From Pyrocephalus nanus (Eukaryota > Chordata > Aves > Passeriformes > Tyrannidae), in the NCBI GenBank assembly GCA_038380795.1, contig CM076266.1, positions 15,722,145 to 15,786,144 on the forward strand: a stretch of DNA of 64,000 bases, given 5' to 3'. Under the pieces are notes generated by a model, which saw nothing but the letters and a program-made list of their open reading frames with translations, did not search any database and was not told the origin of the DNA. A program made the translations under genes and the position numbers. Positions 14,901 to 27,061 of this stretch are shown piece by piece; positions within the stretch are counted from its first letter, which is position 1; each line of letters starts with the position of its first letter.

Positions 14901-15808
14901 CCTTGTGGAAAATAAACTTGTCCAGTTTTGTATACATGTGTTTACTGTACAAACTTTCAGTGACTCAGATGTGAAATGTGCCTCAGGTTTGTTATGAGTT
15001 TTGTTTAGTTTTCTAACTATCCCTGAGAAAACATAGGCCACAGTTCAGGCTGATGTCTATCCCATCCAGTAGATTGCAGGGGATGCACAATCAAACCCCA
15101 ATCCTGCAAGTGTTTGTGCATGCATGAATAGACCCACATTCACTGTGCTTTTTCATGCATGTAATCATCCACGGGATTAGGGCCTCAGGCACAGTGCAGA
15201 ACTCGAGCTCCTACATTTAATCGGGTTTGGAATTTGTTGCATTATTTTGACACAAACTGTTCCTCTGATTTCAGAACTCACTGCTACATTCATGTCAGTA
15301 TTCCCAACTAAGCAGGACTGGTTTTAAGCAAGCTCTAAGAGACTACTTTTCCTTTCCTGTCAGCATTGATCTCCGTCAGATCCAATGTGCCTCCTTTTTA
15401 ATCATCTTACTTCTCCCGCAGCTCTCTGATTAGGTCACATTTCAATTTGTGCCTGCAGAGTTGCTCCCATGTTAGTGTCTGGCAACATTACAAACACAAT
15501 TTCTTGGCATTCATGATTGAACTGGGTCAAAGACCCCCAGGTAACTTCAGAGAGTTGGAAACTTTTTCATGGGTTTGAGCTATTTCTGCTTCCTTGTGAT
15601 GCATAAAGAAGAGCTACAATGTGGTTGTTAAGGTGCATTTGATTTGTTTGAAACTACTGGGGACTACCTGTCTCTCATTTTGCTTGCCTGGAAAAATTTA
15701 TTGTGACTTTAGAGGCCTTAACTGAGCGCCTTGGGTATTTGACCTTCAGCAGCAGTCCCACCTATTCCCCACATCCATCAGTCACTGAGGTTAAATAGCG
15801 TGTAGTGT

Positions 15809-15840
15809 TAAAAAAAAAAATTTAAAAAATTTTAAAAAAA
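15809..15840. repeat. A/T-only low-complexity tract
   Basis: Thirty-two bases of only A and T, built from A runs separated by TTT and TTTT. It is partly self-complementary. Confidence 0.85.
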
Positions 15841-16228
15841 CCCACCTCCTCAGCATTTGGTAGTCCACAGTCCCTTGGATCACGTAGTTGATTTCACTCT
15901 CAGTAGCTAGCAGGGGTATGGAGGAGGGGAGCCCTCTGAACCCACCTGCTATCTCTCTGGGGGTTTGGGATGGACCCAAGAAGCCACAAGTGAGCAGCAC
16001 CAGGCAGCTTGGCAGTTAAGACTTGGATTGTATTTTCATTTGGGGGCTTCTGACCTTTTTTTTCTGTTTGAACTCCCCCTTGGTGAAATAAATCTTCACC
16101 TCAAGTAAGCTCATGGTCATCTGAGTGAGGCTGGCAAAGATGGGGCAGTTGTCTGGAGATGGCAAAGGCAAATGGAACAGGGAAGACTTGCCCCAGGAGC
16201 AGTGTTTTGGAGCTCCAGATGTCAGAGG

Positions 16229-16676
16229 GAATCACAGAATCATTTAGGTTGGAAAAGAGTTTGAGGATCATTGAATCCAACTGTTAACCCAGCACTGCCC
16301 AGTTCACCACTAAACCATGTCCCTAAATGCCATAATTCCACATCTTTCACATAGCTGCAGGGATGATGACTCAGCCATTTCCCTGGGCAGCCTGTTCCAA
16401 TGCTTGCAACCTTCTCAGTGAAGAATTTTTTCTTGCTTTCCAATCTCAGCCTCCCCTGGTGCAACTTGAAGACATTTCTTCTTGTCGTATCACTTGTTAC
16501 CTGAGAGAAGAGACCAATTCGCACCTTGCTACACGCTCCTGTCAGGCAGTGGTAGAGAGCAATGTCTCTGCTGAGCCTCCTGTTCTCCAGATGAAGTACC
16601 CCCAGTTCCTTTAGCTGCTCATCAGGCTTTTGGTCTAGTCCCTTCACCAGCTTCACTGCCTTTCTTTTGGACACAG
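16229..16676 (-). mobile_element. CR1 non-LTR retrotransposon, 5'-truncated copy (3' end of ORF2 and 3' UTR)
   Basis: Read on the minus strand, the copy ends in the CR1-type tail (ATTCTGTGATTC), placing the element's 3' end near 16,229. Upstream on that strand is the carboxy-terminal part of the CR1 ORF2 protein, the region after the reverse transcriptase domain. Recognisable pieces include KLVKGLDQKPDEQLKELGV, LENRRLSRDIALYHCL, GLFSQVTSDTTR, GTWFSGELGSAGLTVGFND and the terminal LFQPK followed by a stop. The frame from about 16,676 to 16,240 has no internal stop, although the element lacks the endonuclease and most of the RT. CR1 copies are usually 5'-truncated like this. The open frame continues past the CR1 boundary to 16,893 by chance. 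It is a dead fragment. Confidence 0.93.
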
Positions 16677-17230
16677 GAAGAAACACATGGGAGCCTCCTT
16701 CCATCCTAGTAGGGCCAGTAAGGAGGTCACTGATACCAAACCCTGGCATGTTGAGAGGAGATCTCTCTGACAGGTGCATGGTTATGTTAGGACATCCATT
16801 CCCTGCCAGGCACAGGAAATGCAGAGACACCCAACACCTCCAGGCAAAGAAAGTCCTGAGCAACACTTCTACTGCACACACACATTCAGACACTTGTCTG
16901 TGAACAGAAATACATGAAAACTACAATCCAGTTTCATGGGCTCTTGTTAGCATGCTGTTTATTGTTCCCGGAGGAACAATAAGGATTCTTAAAAGCAGAT
17001 GGACTCAGACACTGATGATTTGCTGTAGAAGCAAAACAATGGGCCAGATTTTTTTAAAAATAGAAAATATATCCATTGTACAAGTAAACCCCACTCTCTT
17101 CTACGCACAAAGTGGGACAAGATGGACATTGTTTTGCAGCAATTTTTGCAGATGCAACTGAGTAAAGGGTTTTCCTGACACAGTAAATCATGGAAATATC
17201 AAACATGAGCAAGGACTTGAAAATTAATAT
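16677..17230. other. Unique spacer between two CR1 insertions
   Basis: About 550 bases separate the two CR1 copies. I see no gene or further repeat. Because both flanking copies contain the same carboxy-terminal ORF2 region, they must be two independent insertions and not one split element. Confidence 0.7.
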
Positions 17231-18758
17231 AAGCACAGAACCACAAAATGGTTGAGGTTGTTGGACAGGGCCCCTCGTCCAATCCCCCTGCTCAAACAGG
17301 GCCACCTATAAAAAGTTGTCCAGAACTGTGTCCAGACATTTTTTAATATCTCCAAGGATGGAGACTCCACCATTTCCCTGGGCAACCCGTACCAATACTC
17401 ATTCATCCTCACAGCGAAAAAGGGTTTCTTAATGAACAGAGGGAACCTGTTGTGTTTCAGTCAGAGCCCATTCCCTCTGGTCCTGTCACGGAGAGCCACT
17501 GAAAAGAGTCTGGCTCCATCTTCTCTGCACCCTCCCTTTAGGTATTTATACACATTAATAAGATTACAGCCTCCACCAGTTTTCTCCAGTCCCGGATCCC
17601 ATATCCTTTCCTCAGAGAAGAGTTGTTCCAGTCCCTTAATCATCTTTGTGGCCTTTCATTGAACTCTCTCCAGTATGTCCACGTCTTTGTTGTACTGAAG
17701 ACCCAGAACAAGAGAAAGCACTCCAGATGTGGCCTCACCAGTGCTGAGTGGAAGGATGACTCCCTCAGCCTGCTGGCAGTGCTTTGTGTCATGCAGAACA
17801 GGACACCATTGGTCTGTTTTGCTGCAAGGGCATGTTGCTCACTCAAATTCCACTTGGTGTCCACCAGGACCACCAGGGCCTTTACTGCCAAGCTGCTTTC
17901 CAGTGGGGTGACCCTCAGCATATACTGGTACAAGGGATTGTTTCTTCTTGAGTGAAGGATTTAACATTTCCCCATGTTGAATTTCATGAGGTTCCTTTCA
18001 GAACATTTCCCCAGTCTGTTGTGTCCCTCTGCATGGCAGCACCACCCTCTGCAATATCAGCCACTCCTCCCAGGTTTGCCTTTTCAGCAAATTTTCTGAG
18101 GGTGCACTCTGCCTCATCATCCAGATCACTGATGAAAATGTTTAACAGGACTATGTTCAGTGTTGACTCCTGGGTAATACTGCCAGTTACTGGCCTCCAA
18201 GTGGACTTCAGGCCATTGATCACAAATCTCTAGGCCCAGCCATTCGGCCAGTTTTCAATCCAACTTGTCTGCTCATTCAGCCCATACATAACAGTGTCAA
18301 AGGCTCTGCTGAAGCCCAGGTAGACAGCATCCACTGCTCTCCTCTCATTTACCATGGCCAGTCATTTCATCATAGAACTTTATCAAGTTGATCAAACATG
18401 ACTTCCCCTTCATGAAGCCATGCTGACCACTTGTGATGATTTTCTTCTCCTAAATGCTCCACCACCTTCCCAGGGATCAAGAAAAGGCTGACTGACCTGT
18501 GGTTCTCTGGGTCCTCCTTCTTGCCATATTCTTGTAACCAGGTCCCCCATCTCATTCAGCAGTGGACCTACATTTTCTCTAGACTTCCTCTTGTCACCTA
18601 CGTACCTGAAGAAGCCCTTCTTATTGTTTTTAGCATCCCTGGCCAGATTCAATTCCATTTGGGCTTTGGCTTTCCTAAGTTTGCTCCTCAGTGTTTCATG
18701 TCTCTGTATCCTCCCAGGATACCCACTCTTGCTACCACCTTCTGTATGTTTCCTTTGT
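17231..18758 (-). mobile_element. CR1 retrotransposon, long degraded copy with RT remnants
   Basis: A minus-strand CR1 of about 1.5 kb that begins with its 3' tail at 17,231. Translating the minus strand across several frames recovers the end of ORF2: [53 protein letters not shown], and the RT segment SDLDDEAECTLRKFAEKA. Further 5' are [20 protein letters not shown] and [10 protein letters not shown]. Frameshifts and stops break the frame repeatedly. The RT catalytic box, normally FADD in CR1, reads FAEK here, so an active-site aspartate is lost. Between the GDLVT segment and the EGGPREPQ segment roughly 100 residues expected in CR1 are missing, an internal deletion near 18,525-18,545. No endonuclease domain is present. 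This is an inactive relic. Confidence 0.93.
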
Positions 18759-18999
18759 CATTCAGCAAAAGGAAGGTGCAATAAAGGATATTCCTTTCAC
18801 TCGGTGGAATAGCTACTGTCAAAAATTAACCTGAATAAACTCAAGCCATTACCAAGATTGAAAAATATAAAATTTGCAAAGAATTGTTATAAGCAGAGCA
18901 TTCCTGTTACTACTGCCCACTTCTAGAGAAGGCTAACAGAGAACATCAGGTAGCCCAACCCAACCTTCTGCAGGTCAGCATTACACCTGGACTGAAACC

Positions 19000-19110
19000 A
19001 ATGTATATGCATATACACACATCAAACACATGTATATACACATCAAACTGTATAACTGAAACCAAACTATATAATATAAATATCAGGTATTATATAGCAT
19101 GTATAATAAG
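19000..19110. repeat. AT-rich degenerate tandem repeat
   Basis: Diverged units containing 'tatacacacatcaaac' and 'tatacacatcaaac', followed by TATA-rich sequence. The copies differ by indels, which suggests an old microsatellite-like array. Confidence 0.6.
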
Positions 19111-22100
19111 GCTTCTCTTTAAGGGCTAGTGGGGCCTTTACTTTGATGAGTTAACATATTTTAGAGGGTGTGTATCTGATTCATGATTAAAGCTTGTATA
19201 TTTCTAGCACCAGAAGAAATTAAACCAATTTGCTGATCCTGTAGGTAGCTTGGTGTTAGAAAGAACAGTTGTTTCTTTTTACATGGTAAACCCAGTAACC
19301 ATAGGTGGAGGGGAATTAACCCACATCAAAAAAAAAAAAGAACCAGTTTTCCTAAATGAAATTTTGTAATGTAAAAGAAGTCCTTTAAAGAAACTAATGA
19401 AGTCTAAATATTGCATCATAATTTGTCCCATTAATGTTGGTATTATTACTTTAAAATATATGTTACTATAGATATTATATTTTTCAGACATCTAAAGTAG
19501 GGCAAAAGAAAAGTGCCATAAAAACCTAACAGGTTTATGTCAGGGTGTATTTTCAGATGCAGAATTTTCTTGTGTAAACCCCAGGTTTACAATTATATGT
19601 TACACATAGAGTGCAAGTTCTGTCCAACACTTTCAAGAACGCTAATATATCTGGTTTGATTTTCATGAAATTCAGAACATAGAAGATCAAATACACTCAA
19701 TAACTGATGCTAAATGTCGATGACATACCAGCAGAAAGGAATTTTTTTCCCATCAAATATGGTATGAACGGAATGTGTTTGGAATAATGTCATTGCCCAC
19801 AACAAGCCCTTTTCTCAAGGGCACATCTCTCCTAACAAAAAGTGGGCAGTACAAGGGGCACCTCTCCCCATTTCCATGCTTTGCTGTAGAATCTGTACAG
19901 TTACCATCTTTGAGGCACTTAGGACTCTAAATTTAAGACTCTAAATCCCAACTTTTCCCTAAAAGCTTGGCTTAAGTAGTAGGGTTCAGTTTAGGGGGTG
20001 CACGGCTCCCAGCAAGACGGGGAGAGAAATCCTAAGTGTCTCCAAAACATGTAAATGTGCCATTCCCATCCACTCATGAACCTGTGACCCAGGTCCTATC
20101 CTCCTTCCCCACCCAACTCATGTACCCTACACCCAAGAGACCTTATCTCTCATCACTCTGCCCCAAATCCCAACCCCGTGCCACCATGACCTTCACCACT
20201 CTAGTACTGCACATCCCCCAGGGTCCCTCTGGTGCAATTCACCCTTCTCCTGCTTGTTGTCTCCTTCCCACAGGAAGGGTATGTAAGGAACTGCAGTACA
20301 AGTCAGGCACCATGACTTGTACATCCAGGATTGGATGTATGGAGCATTTTTAACTTTTTGGAAGTGTAGACCATATTTGACTCCAGTTTGTCCTTCAGAC
20401 TGATCGAAGTTCAGCTACCAACAACTTCTCAAATGTATAAGAAAGGCCACTGTCTGTCATTCCCTGCTCATCCACTCCTGACAAAAGCTCTTGACAAAGG
20501 TTTTCCAGAGGGCTGCATCATCATAGTGCTTGCCCTTGCTCTTTGCCAGTGCAGGACACTTCCATTGTGTGTGTGGATGAAGTGAAGAGTCAAGAGGAGG
20601 TTGAAGAAAGCTTCCTATTGAAGTTAGTATCTGCTCAATAATATGTCTAAGCTAGAAAAAGTCTGTCATATGTGATATATTTGCTGATATAATGGGCACA
20701 TGCTTGCATTAGTGGTAATTAAGCCAAGTTTTCCAAAAGCAGTTGGAGATTCTGCATGTTGCAATTCCTAATTGTCTCTGCTTTGAATAAGAGAAGTGCA
20801 ACCTCGATAAATCAGACTGACCAAAGCAAGTGCTTCCCACCACTTTTTTCTAAGACTTCTGCCTGGCTTTCATACTCCTCAAAAACATCCTGGGCACCTG
20901 TGGAAAAAAGCTGAAACTTCCTCCTCGTAGCCAAGATGTACCATTCAGCCCTGCCAATGCTCATGCTTGGAGCAGCAGAAGCAGGTCAATGGAATATGTG
21001 CACTGAGCACTGATACACCACTGAGACTTCTAAAAGCATGAGCAGGAGAAACCTGCAGTGTCCTGCATACGCAGGAATAAAACCAAAAGCCAAACACTGC
21101 TCCCCTCCCCTGGGAATTTCACCTATCGGCACAGACTTTTGGGTCATCTCACTTACAAAGGTACACATCTGACCATGGGAAGCAAAATAAGCAGTCAATT
21201 TTCAAAGAGAACAATTGAAAGTAAAACTTGTTACCCAGGCTGATGATTTCTCATCCACTCAGAGCATTTTTGACAAGAGGAAAAGTCCCATCTTCCCCCA
21301 AGTGCTGCCTCCTTAGAAATCTGCCCTGGCAGTTACAACCTGCTTCTCAAACACTCTGGTGTTTTGAATCCAAGCAAAAGCTTTGGCAGCTGTAAACTTC
21401 ACACGGGCTCATTTTAAGTGATGAGAGGAAACAGGCTGACAGTGAGCTGATTAGAAAGCTCTTAGAGCTCTCTCAGCTGAGTAGGGAGAACAGGACAACT
21501 TTCTTCGTGTGTTGCCAGAGAAGGGGCATAGGGGCTGCTAGAGCCCAGCTCGCTGTCCTCGGCAAGATCATGAGGATGGGGGAAAAGACCATTTCAGGAA
21601 GGCTGAGCTGCCTTCACCAGGCTGCCTCTTCCTGACAGCTCTGTTCTGAAGATAATGAGGGAGGAAATAACAACACACTATGGTAGAGACTTGACGAATT
21701 TGCAGAGACAACTGCAAGCTGTTTCCTGGCCCCAGCCTTATCTGGAATCCCAGAAAATAACCCTTTCTCTAAGGCCAATAAATAACCCATTATGACTGGG
21801 GTGAAGTATCTGGTTAAATTTTTGCTGCTGAGGGCTGTGTAGCAGGATGTGCTTTCCACAAAGAACAGGACCAAATGTATTCCTAGCCATGCTTTGGAGC
21901 AGGAAGGGAAGGCTCTGCAGAATCCTCTCGTCAGGGGCAGGTGGGTTAAGTCAATGTTGTTTAAACACATGGTAGAAAATAAAGATGAAGAGATAGGATG
22001 GGAAGAAAGAGTTAAAAGGATGCACTCAAAAAGCCATGTAGAGGTTATTGAATGGACAAAGCAGCAAGCATTAAAAATAATGCAGTAAAAAATAAAAATA

Positions 22101-22876
22101 AATACAGGAGGAAATTACTTCATTGCAGCCCACACTGCCGTTATCAGTACAAAAGCTCTAGGAGCTGCTTTTCTTTCCAAAATGGCAGCTGACAGCTGAT
22201 CTAAACAAAAGGTCATAAGGAGAGTGAGAGGACCGGAGGGAGGCTCAGAGAAGGGGCGGATGGAAGATGCACCAGAACAGCAAGAGTTTAAAGCCACAGA
22301 CAACCACAGGCAGCACCAACTGCAGGGACAGGCAGCCCCTTCAGCACTCTGCAGTGAGCCCCTGGCAACCATCTGAGCTGAAGAAGAATAGTACGAGTTC
22401 AGATGTCGTCTCTGACCTGTTACCCAGCAATGCCTCTGCTTATCCCATGTCAAACTTCAGGGCCCAGCCCCCCCATGTCACCAGAAACCCGCTTTCTGCT
22501 CTGCAGCAGCAGCCCCACCACAGTGCCAGGGCAGCAGTTCCCCATGGCAGTTCCCCAAGGCTGTGTATGCACAAAGAGGTCAGCAGAGAGGCTCTGAAAA
22601 TTTCACACTGAAATTTCACACAATTTGGGTTGGTTTTGCATTTTCATTACAATTTTTATACAGCTGTAAGAATACAGTGAAACTTGTGTGAGCGTCCACC
22701 ACAGTACGTCCCTGCCTGGCTTAAAGGACCACCCCTATGGTATCCTCAAATTTACTAGTTACAGCTCTACTCTACCTCTGCAAGAAAATGACCTCTGTGA
22801 AGCAATCAACTTTTTGCTGGTCCCCTGAGCAGTCAAGAAGGCAATTTACACTGCAGTTCATTCCTGATACCTTCAT

Positions 22877-22917
22877 AAAGGAAAAAAAAAAAAAAAAAGA
22901 GAGAGAAGGAAAAAAAC
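22877..22917. repeat. Poly-A / purine tract
   Basis: Seventeen adenines followed by GAGAGA and further purines, about 41 bases with no pyrimidine. Confidence 0.9.
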
Positions 22918-25900
22918 CCTTCTCAATGCAGTTCAGCTGTATGGTGGTACCTATAAAACCAACTATCTTAGATGTAAGTTTGGGTTGGGGTTAGGAATTT
23001 TTTTCCTTTATAGTGAAAGAACTAGGAGTTATAGTCATAAATTCTTTCATTGAGTTTCCTGGGGTCTGAAAGACATCTGGGAGGATTATGGGAGGAATAC
23101 AGTATTCTGTAGCTGTTCTTGAAGCAGCCTCAATTTATGGCTCTATCTATAACTGCTGCAGTTCGCCTGAAGCAGACACCAAAACTGCCCCTGGAGTTGA
23201 GCTACGATGATGTCACAGTTCAGCAGCCAAACTCCATGCTGGGAGAGGCCATGGTCTGCTTTACCTTCCCTCCCTTTGAACGAGCCCACTTTCTCATTTC
23301 CTAGCCCTGGGTGCATCTCCACTGGGATGCAAGCCCCCTAGCCCCACTGTCACCTCTGTGACCGACTGTGGCTCTGTCACACTTGGGAACAAAGGCAGCA
23401 GAGAGGTGCCCTGCTACCGTGGCAGGGGGCTGCCCTTCTCAAGACAAGAAGCACCACCAGTCCCTGTTGCAAAGTATCATGGAGAGGGTGAGCAAGGAGG
23501 ACACAGTAACACAGCTGTGCCTTACAGCAATGATGTGCTTTCTTATCCCTTCTCCTAATTTGGCTCTTTCCATACTGCAGCCTAATGATGTTATCAGAGA
23601 AACCTTATCATAGTTTTGTTGAAAAGCAGTCCTATATTAAGCAGGGATCCTGGAAAAAGTTGAAGAGGGGGAGAAGGATTCATCGGCACAGACAGACACA
23701 TTTTTGCGGAGGCAGATGACCGGTTCTCCACAGAGCGTCCAGAGCTTTCATGGTATTCCCAATTCGCCTTCATGCCTCTAGCTGACTTCCCATAAAAATG
23801 CTGAAGGGTCTTTGATCTCAGAGTACATGTCCTTATGAGAAGGGGAGGGGTAAAATTGCAGAGGTCGAACAAACACTTGACAGTAGTTACTGCAACTCCT
23901 CAGACCCCAGCCAGCCTTTGTGGTCCTGTGCCAGAGATCGCAGATTTGGTTTGATCAGTCCAGAGTTGAAAAGGCAGAGCAGAGCTGCTCAGGTCAAATC
24001 AGATGCTTAACTCTGTTTACATTTTGTGATGGGTGGGGAAATTCAGTAAAAATTAGGATAAAAAAGAACAGCAGAGGAGAAAGGCTAATGGGAAAGTACA
24101 GACTGAAAGTGTCAGCCTCCCTGTGACACATCATCTGAGTTTGGATATCAGTTAATGGCTCAGGCAGTTTCCCAACTCAGCCTACTCAAATTATCTAGAA
24201 GTGGCAAAAAATTTGGAAGTTGTGTTTCCTTGGAACACACTATATCCCCAGCTTTGTAGCCAACACACATAGCACAGCTTTTGTATCTTACAATCTATTA
24301 CTGTTTCTGATGCTAGAACAGAGCTCTTACCCTGAAGGGATGAAACTTGTCCAAATGATAACAGCTTAAACGGCACTAAAATTTAAAAAAATAATAATAT
24401 GTTGGTATAGATATTCTTTACTTATGTCTCTGACAGAAATTCCTCTGTGAGAAAAGAATTTCAGGCTGTAATAGAGGAGTCGGATCTTTACTGGTTCCAG
24501 CCTTCTCATTGATTCAATGCTTATGGAGCATGCATATAATAGTTCTTCCCCTGAGAAATCAAACTTATCCTAAAATGCCATGGAATTAAAGGGATGGACT
24601 CCCCTCCCGCTTACCTCTGCCAAAACACCCCTCACGTTAACAGCTCTCTGCAGCAAAAGTTAAACAAACTGTCCACTATCATCCTAACTGTATGAAACAG
24701 AAAGAGCTTTTCTGTGCACTGGGGCTTGTTATTATCTAAAGCACTGGACTTATACTGGAAAAAGAAATCAGGCATTGAAAATCTAAGTGGAGGCCTGAAT
24801 AAATAATTTGAGGCTGATATGAGGCTCATGTAAACTGAGCAATGTATAGCTGAAAAAGCAGTGGTTTGGTTCCCCTCCTCCAACTCACCTCTTGGGAAGG
24901 GATACATGCCAAAATACTGACACCAGGTACTTAGGAGAAAAAGGACCACGCTGCAAATGGAAACCTGTAGGCAGCAGATTGTGCACAGTAGACTTCATTG
25001 TCTATTAGCTAGGAGCCAGAAGAATTAAATGTATAAACAGAAGCAATAACCTGGTGATGGGCAATACCCCAGAAGTTCAGTCTGGAGACAATATCCCAGG
25101 TTATTTGAAAAGTCTTCCCTTAAACTGAGGTGGTAATCTCTTCTAAGCAAACATTTCTAGTAAACACAGACCTTCCTCGGCTGGACTCCACAAGAGCTCT
25201 GCCAAGGACATCACTCCTTTGTGTCTCAATGCATCTCCTTCCATGGTGAGTACAGTCCAGGGACAGATGCTCAGCCCTCTGTAGAGCCCACTTCACTCAG
25301 ACAATTCTCAGTGTGACTATCTGGTAGCTCAGATGAATGTGGAAGACAGAAAAATGAGACAGAGTCCCAGTAAACAGATTAATTTGCAGAAAGGATGAGC
25401 AACCATTAACCTCTTATCTTGAAAGGAGAGAAGTGGAAAGCTGGAGCAGCTGGGGGCTGTGATGAAGAGGGTGCAACCGAAGGTTGCTAAAGACTTAATT
25501 CCTAGTTGTCTCTGCTTTATGTGTCCCCATGTTGTGAGGTGTGGAAATACTGGGACCATTTGCATTACAGGAGGAAAAAGAGGCAGACAGAATAGCTGCC
25601 ACGTAGGAGATATATTTCAAGACCAGCTTGTCAAATACGTTTCGCATATACATTTAGCCACAGACAAAAGGAAGTAATTCATTCACCAATTCCTGTGGTG
25701 AAAATTACTTCAAGATTTATTCCATGCCCATGTGCCAAGCACACTCCTGATACAAATCCTACGGTTACACACCCAAACACACACATGGGCACACACACTC
25801 CCACACATCCAGAGACATCCCACCAGTGGCACTAAATAACTTACGAAAATGGTTAGTTATGTTTTATCTGGAGCAAAAACTAAATCTGTATGTGAAAAGA

Positions 25901-26445
25901 CAATCAAAAAAGCCATAGTGTTGAGACTCCTGAAATAGGAAACATCTGTCTGAGGAGAAGGCACCGCCTGCCCTGACACTGAGCCATGGTGTAAGGAACT
26001 GTGTGCCCAAAACATGACTCTCTGCAGAGGGCTGGGGACACAAGTCACCTCACCTGACTTTGTATTTTCTCACCCTTATCACCCTGGAATACTATCCGTG
26101 CATGACTATTTGTACAGTCCTTTGCACATCAGGACTATCATGCCCAACAGAAATAGAAAGACAACTGAAAATGAGAAGGCTCAGGGTAGTTATTTGGGAG
26201 TTCCACCAACAAAATCATTATTCAGCATGGGAAGTGGTTATGATGTTTGGCTGTGGTGACACATTTGAGCTGGTGAGAGCTGGGGCTTCCAGGTAGGCTA
26301 CAAAGAAATCTGGTCTGCAATGAATGTATTTTCAGTTCATCATAGGCAACAAGAGAAATGATTCCTCTGAAATCTATGAGGTTTGGAAGGCCCTCACCTG
26401 AAACCAAGGCTTGTCAGAGTCTATTTTCCAGAAGTTCAAAGAACA

Positions 26446-26476
26446 TAAAACAAACAAACAAACAAACAACAACAAA
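26446..26476. repeat. (AAAC)n microsatellite
   Basis: Perfect AAAC tetranucleotides changing to AAC trinucleotides at the right end. Confidence 0.9.
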
Positions 26477-26989
26477 ACATACAGCATAAGCAAGGGAACA
26501 AGAAGAACATGATACAGAGCAGAGAGGGGAAATCTTGTGCTGAAGGAAATGGACAAGTTGTATTTTTGGCTGTATGTTTCACTGTAGAAAGGAAACACAA
26601 CATAATGGACACACTAGTGCTCCAAAAACCACATCTCAGAGATACCATTAGCTCAGGAGGTTCACACCATATATAAGCTGAAAAAGACAAATATATACTT
26701 TGTGTAATCACAGTCTGAGTAAAGACTGCAGAGACCATTACCACACCAGAAGGATAACTCAGCCAACCACAGTCTCTTAGGTTATAAAAAACTGCATTCA
26801 AGAAAGTCAAATAGGCTCCACAGAGCTTTTGAAATGACAGAAACAACAGGAAAGCAAAAGCATTTCTGAACAGAAGGGACAAATCCCGACCCACCAGTCA
26901 TACAGAACAGTGTAAGCTATGCACAATTATCTGAGGACAGAGATATAAAGAACAAGAAAATAAGGCTGTTTAAAGCCAGTAATTGTTTC

Positions 26990-27061
26990 CTATGGTTTCA
27001 CAGAGCTGTGCTGAATAAAATGCATTTGTTACATTATGACCGTAGGTCACAGAAACCATAG
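26990..27061. repeat. Inverted repeat with 10-bp perfect arms
   Basis: CTATGGTTTC at 26,990-26,999 is the exact reverse complement of GAAACCATAG at 27,052-27,061. The 52-base interval contains a second small inverted motif, TGACCGTAGGTCA, which has 5-bp arms resembling nuclear-receptor half-sites (GGTCA) pointing away from each other. Function unknown. Confidence 0.6.

Larger units (their letters stand above)
7656..16228. other. Unique non-coding sequence, no gene recognised
   Basis: No supportable gene. The sequence is mostly AT-rich with GC-richer patches near 12,860-13,050 and 13,790-13,890. Open frames do not exceed about 130 codons and none resembles a protein family I know. The segment near 10,741-10,812 loosely resembles the core of ancient MIR-type SINEs, but the match is too weak to call. 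Short CA and TA repeats are present; the larger ones are listed separately. Confidence 0.7.
18759..26989. other. Unique non-coding sequence, no gene recognised
   Basis: No gene supported. Open frames reach 118 codons (21,614-21,970, minus) and at most 152 codons overlapping the AAAC repeat near 26,436-26,894. Those translations are rich in hydrophobic and cysteine codons typical of reading the wrong strand of A-rich DNA. An AT-rich stretch at about 19,000-19,110 contains a diverged tandem of 'tatacaca..tcaaac' units. A 13-base direct repeat around AAATTTCACAC lies near 22,600-22,620. Confidence 0.7.

Noticed and set aside
26436..26894. 152-codon minus-strand open frame with hydrophobic, cysteine-rich translation
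   Set aside because: It reads partly through the (AAAC)n repeat, resembles no family, and its hydrophobicity follows from translating the complement of A-rich DNA.
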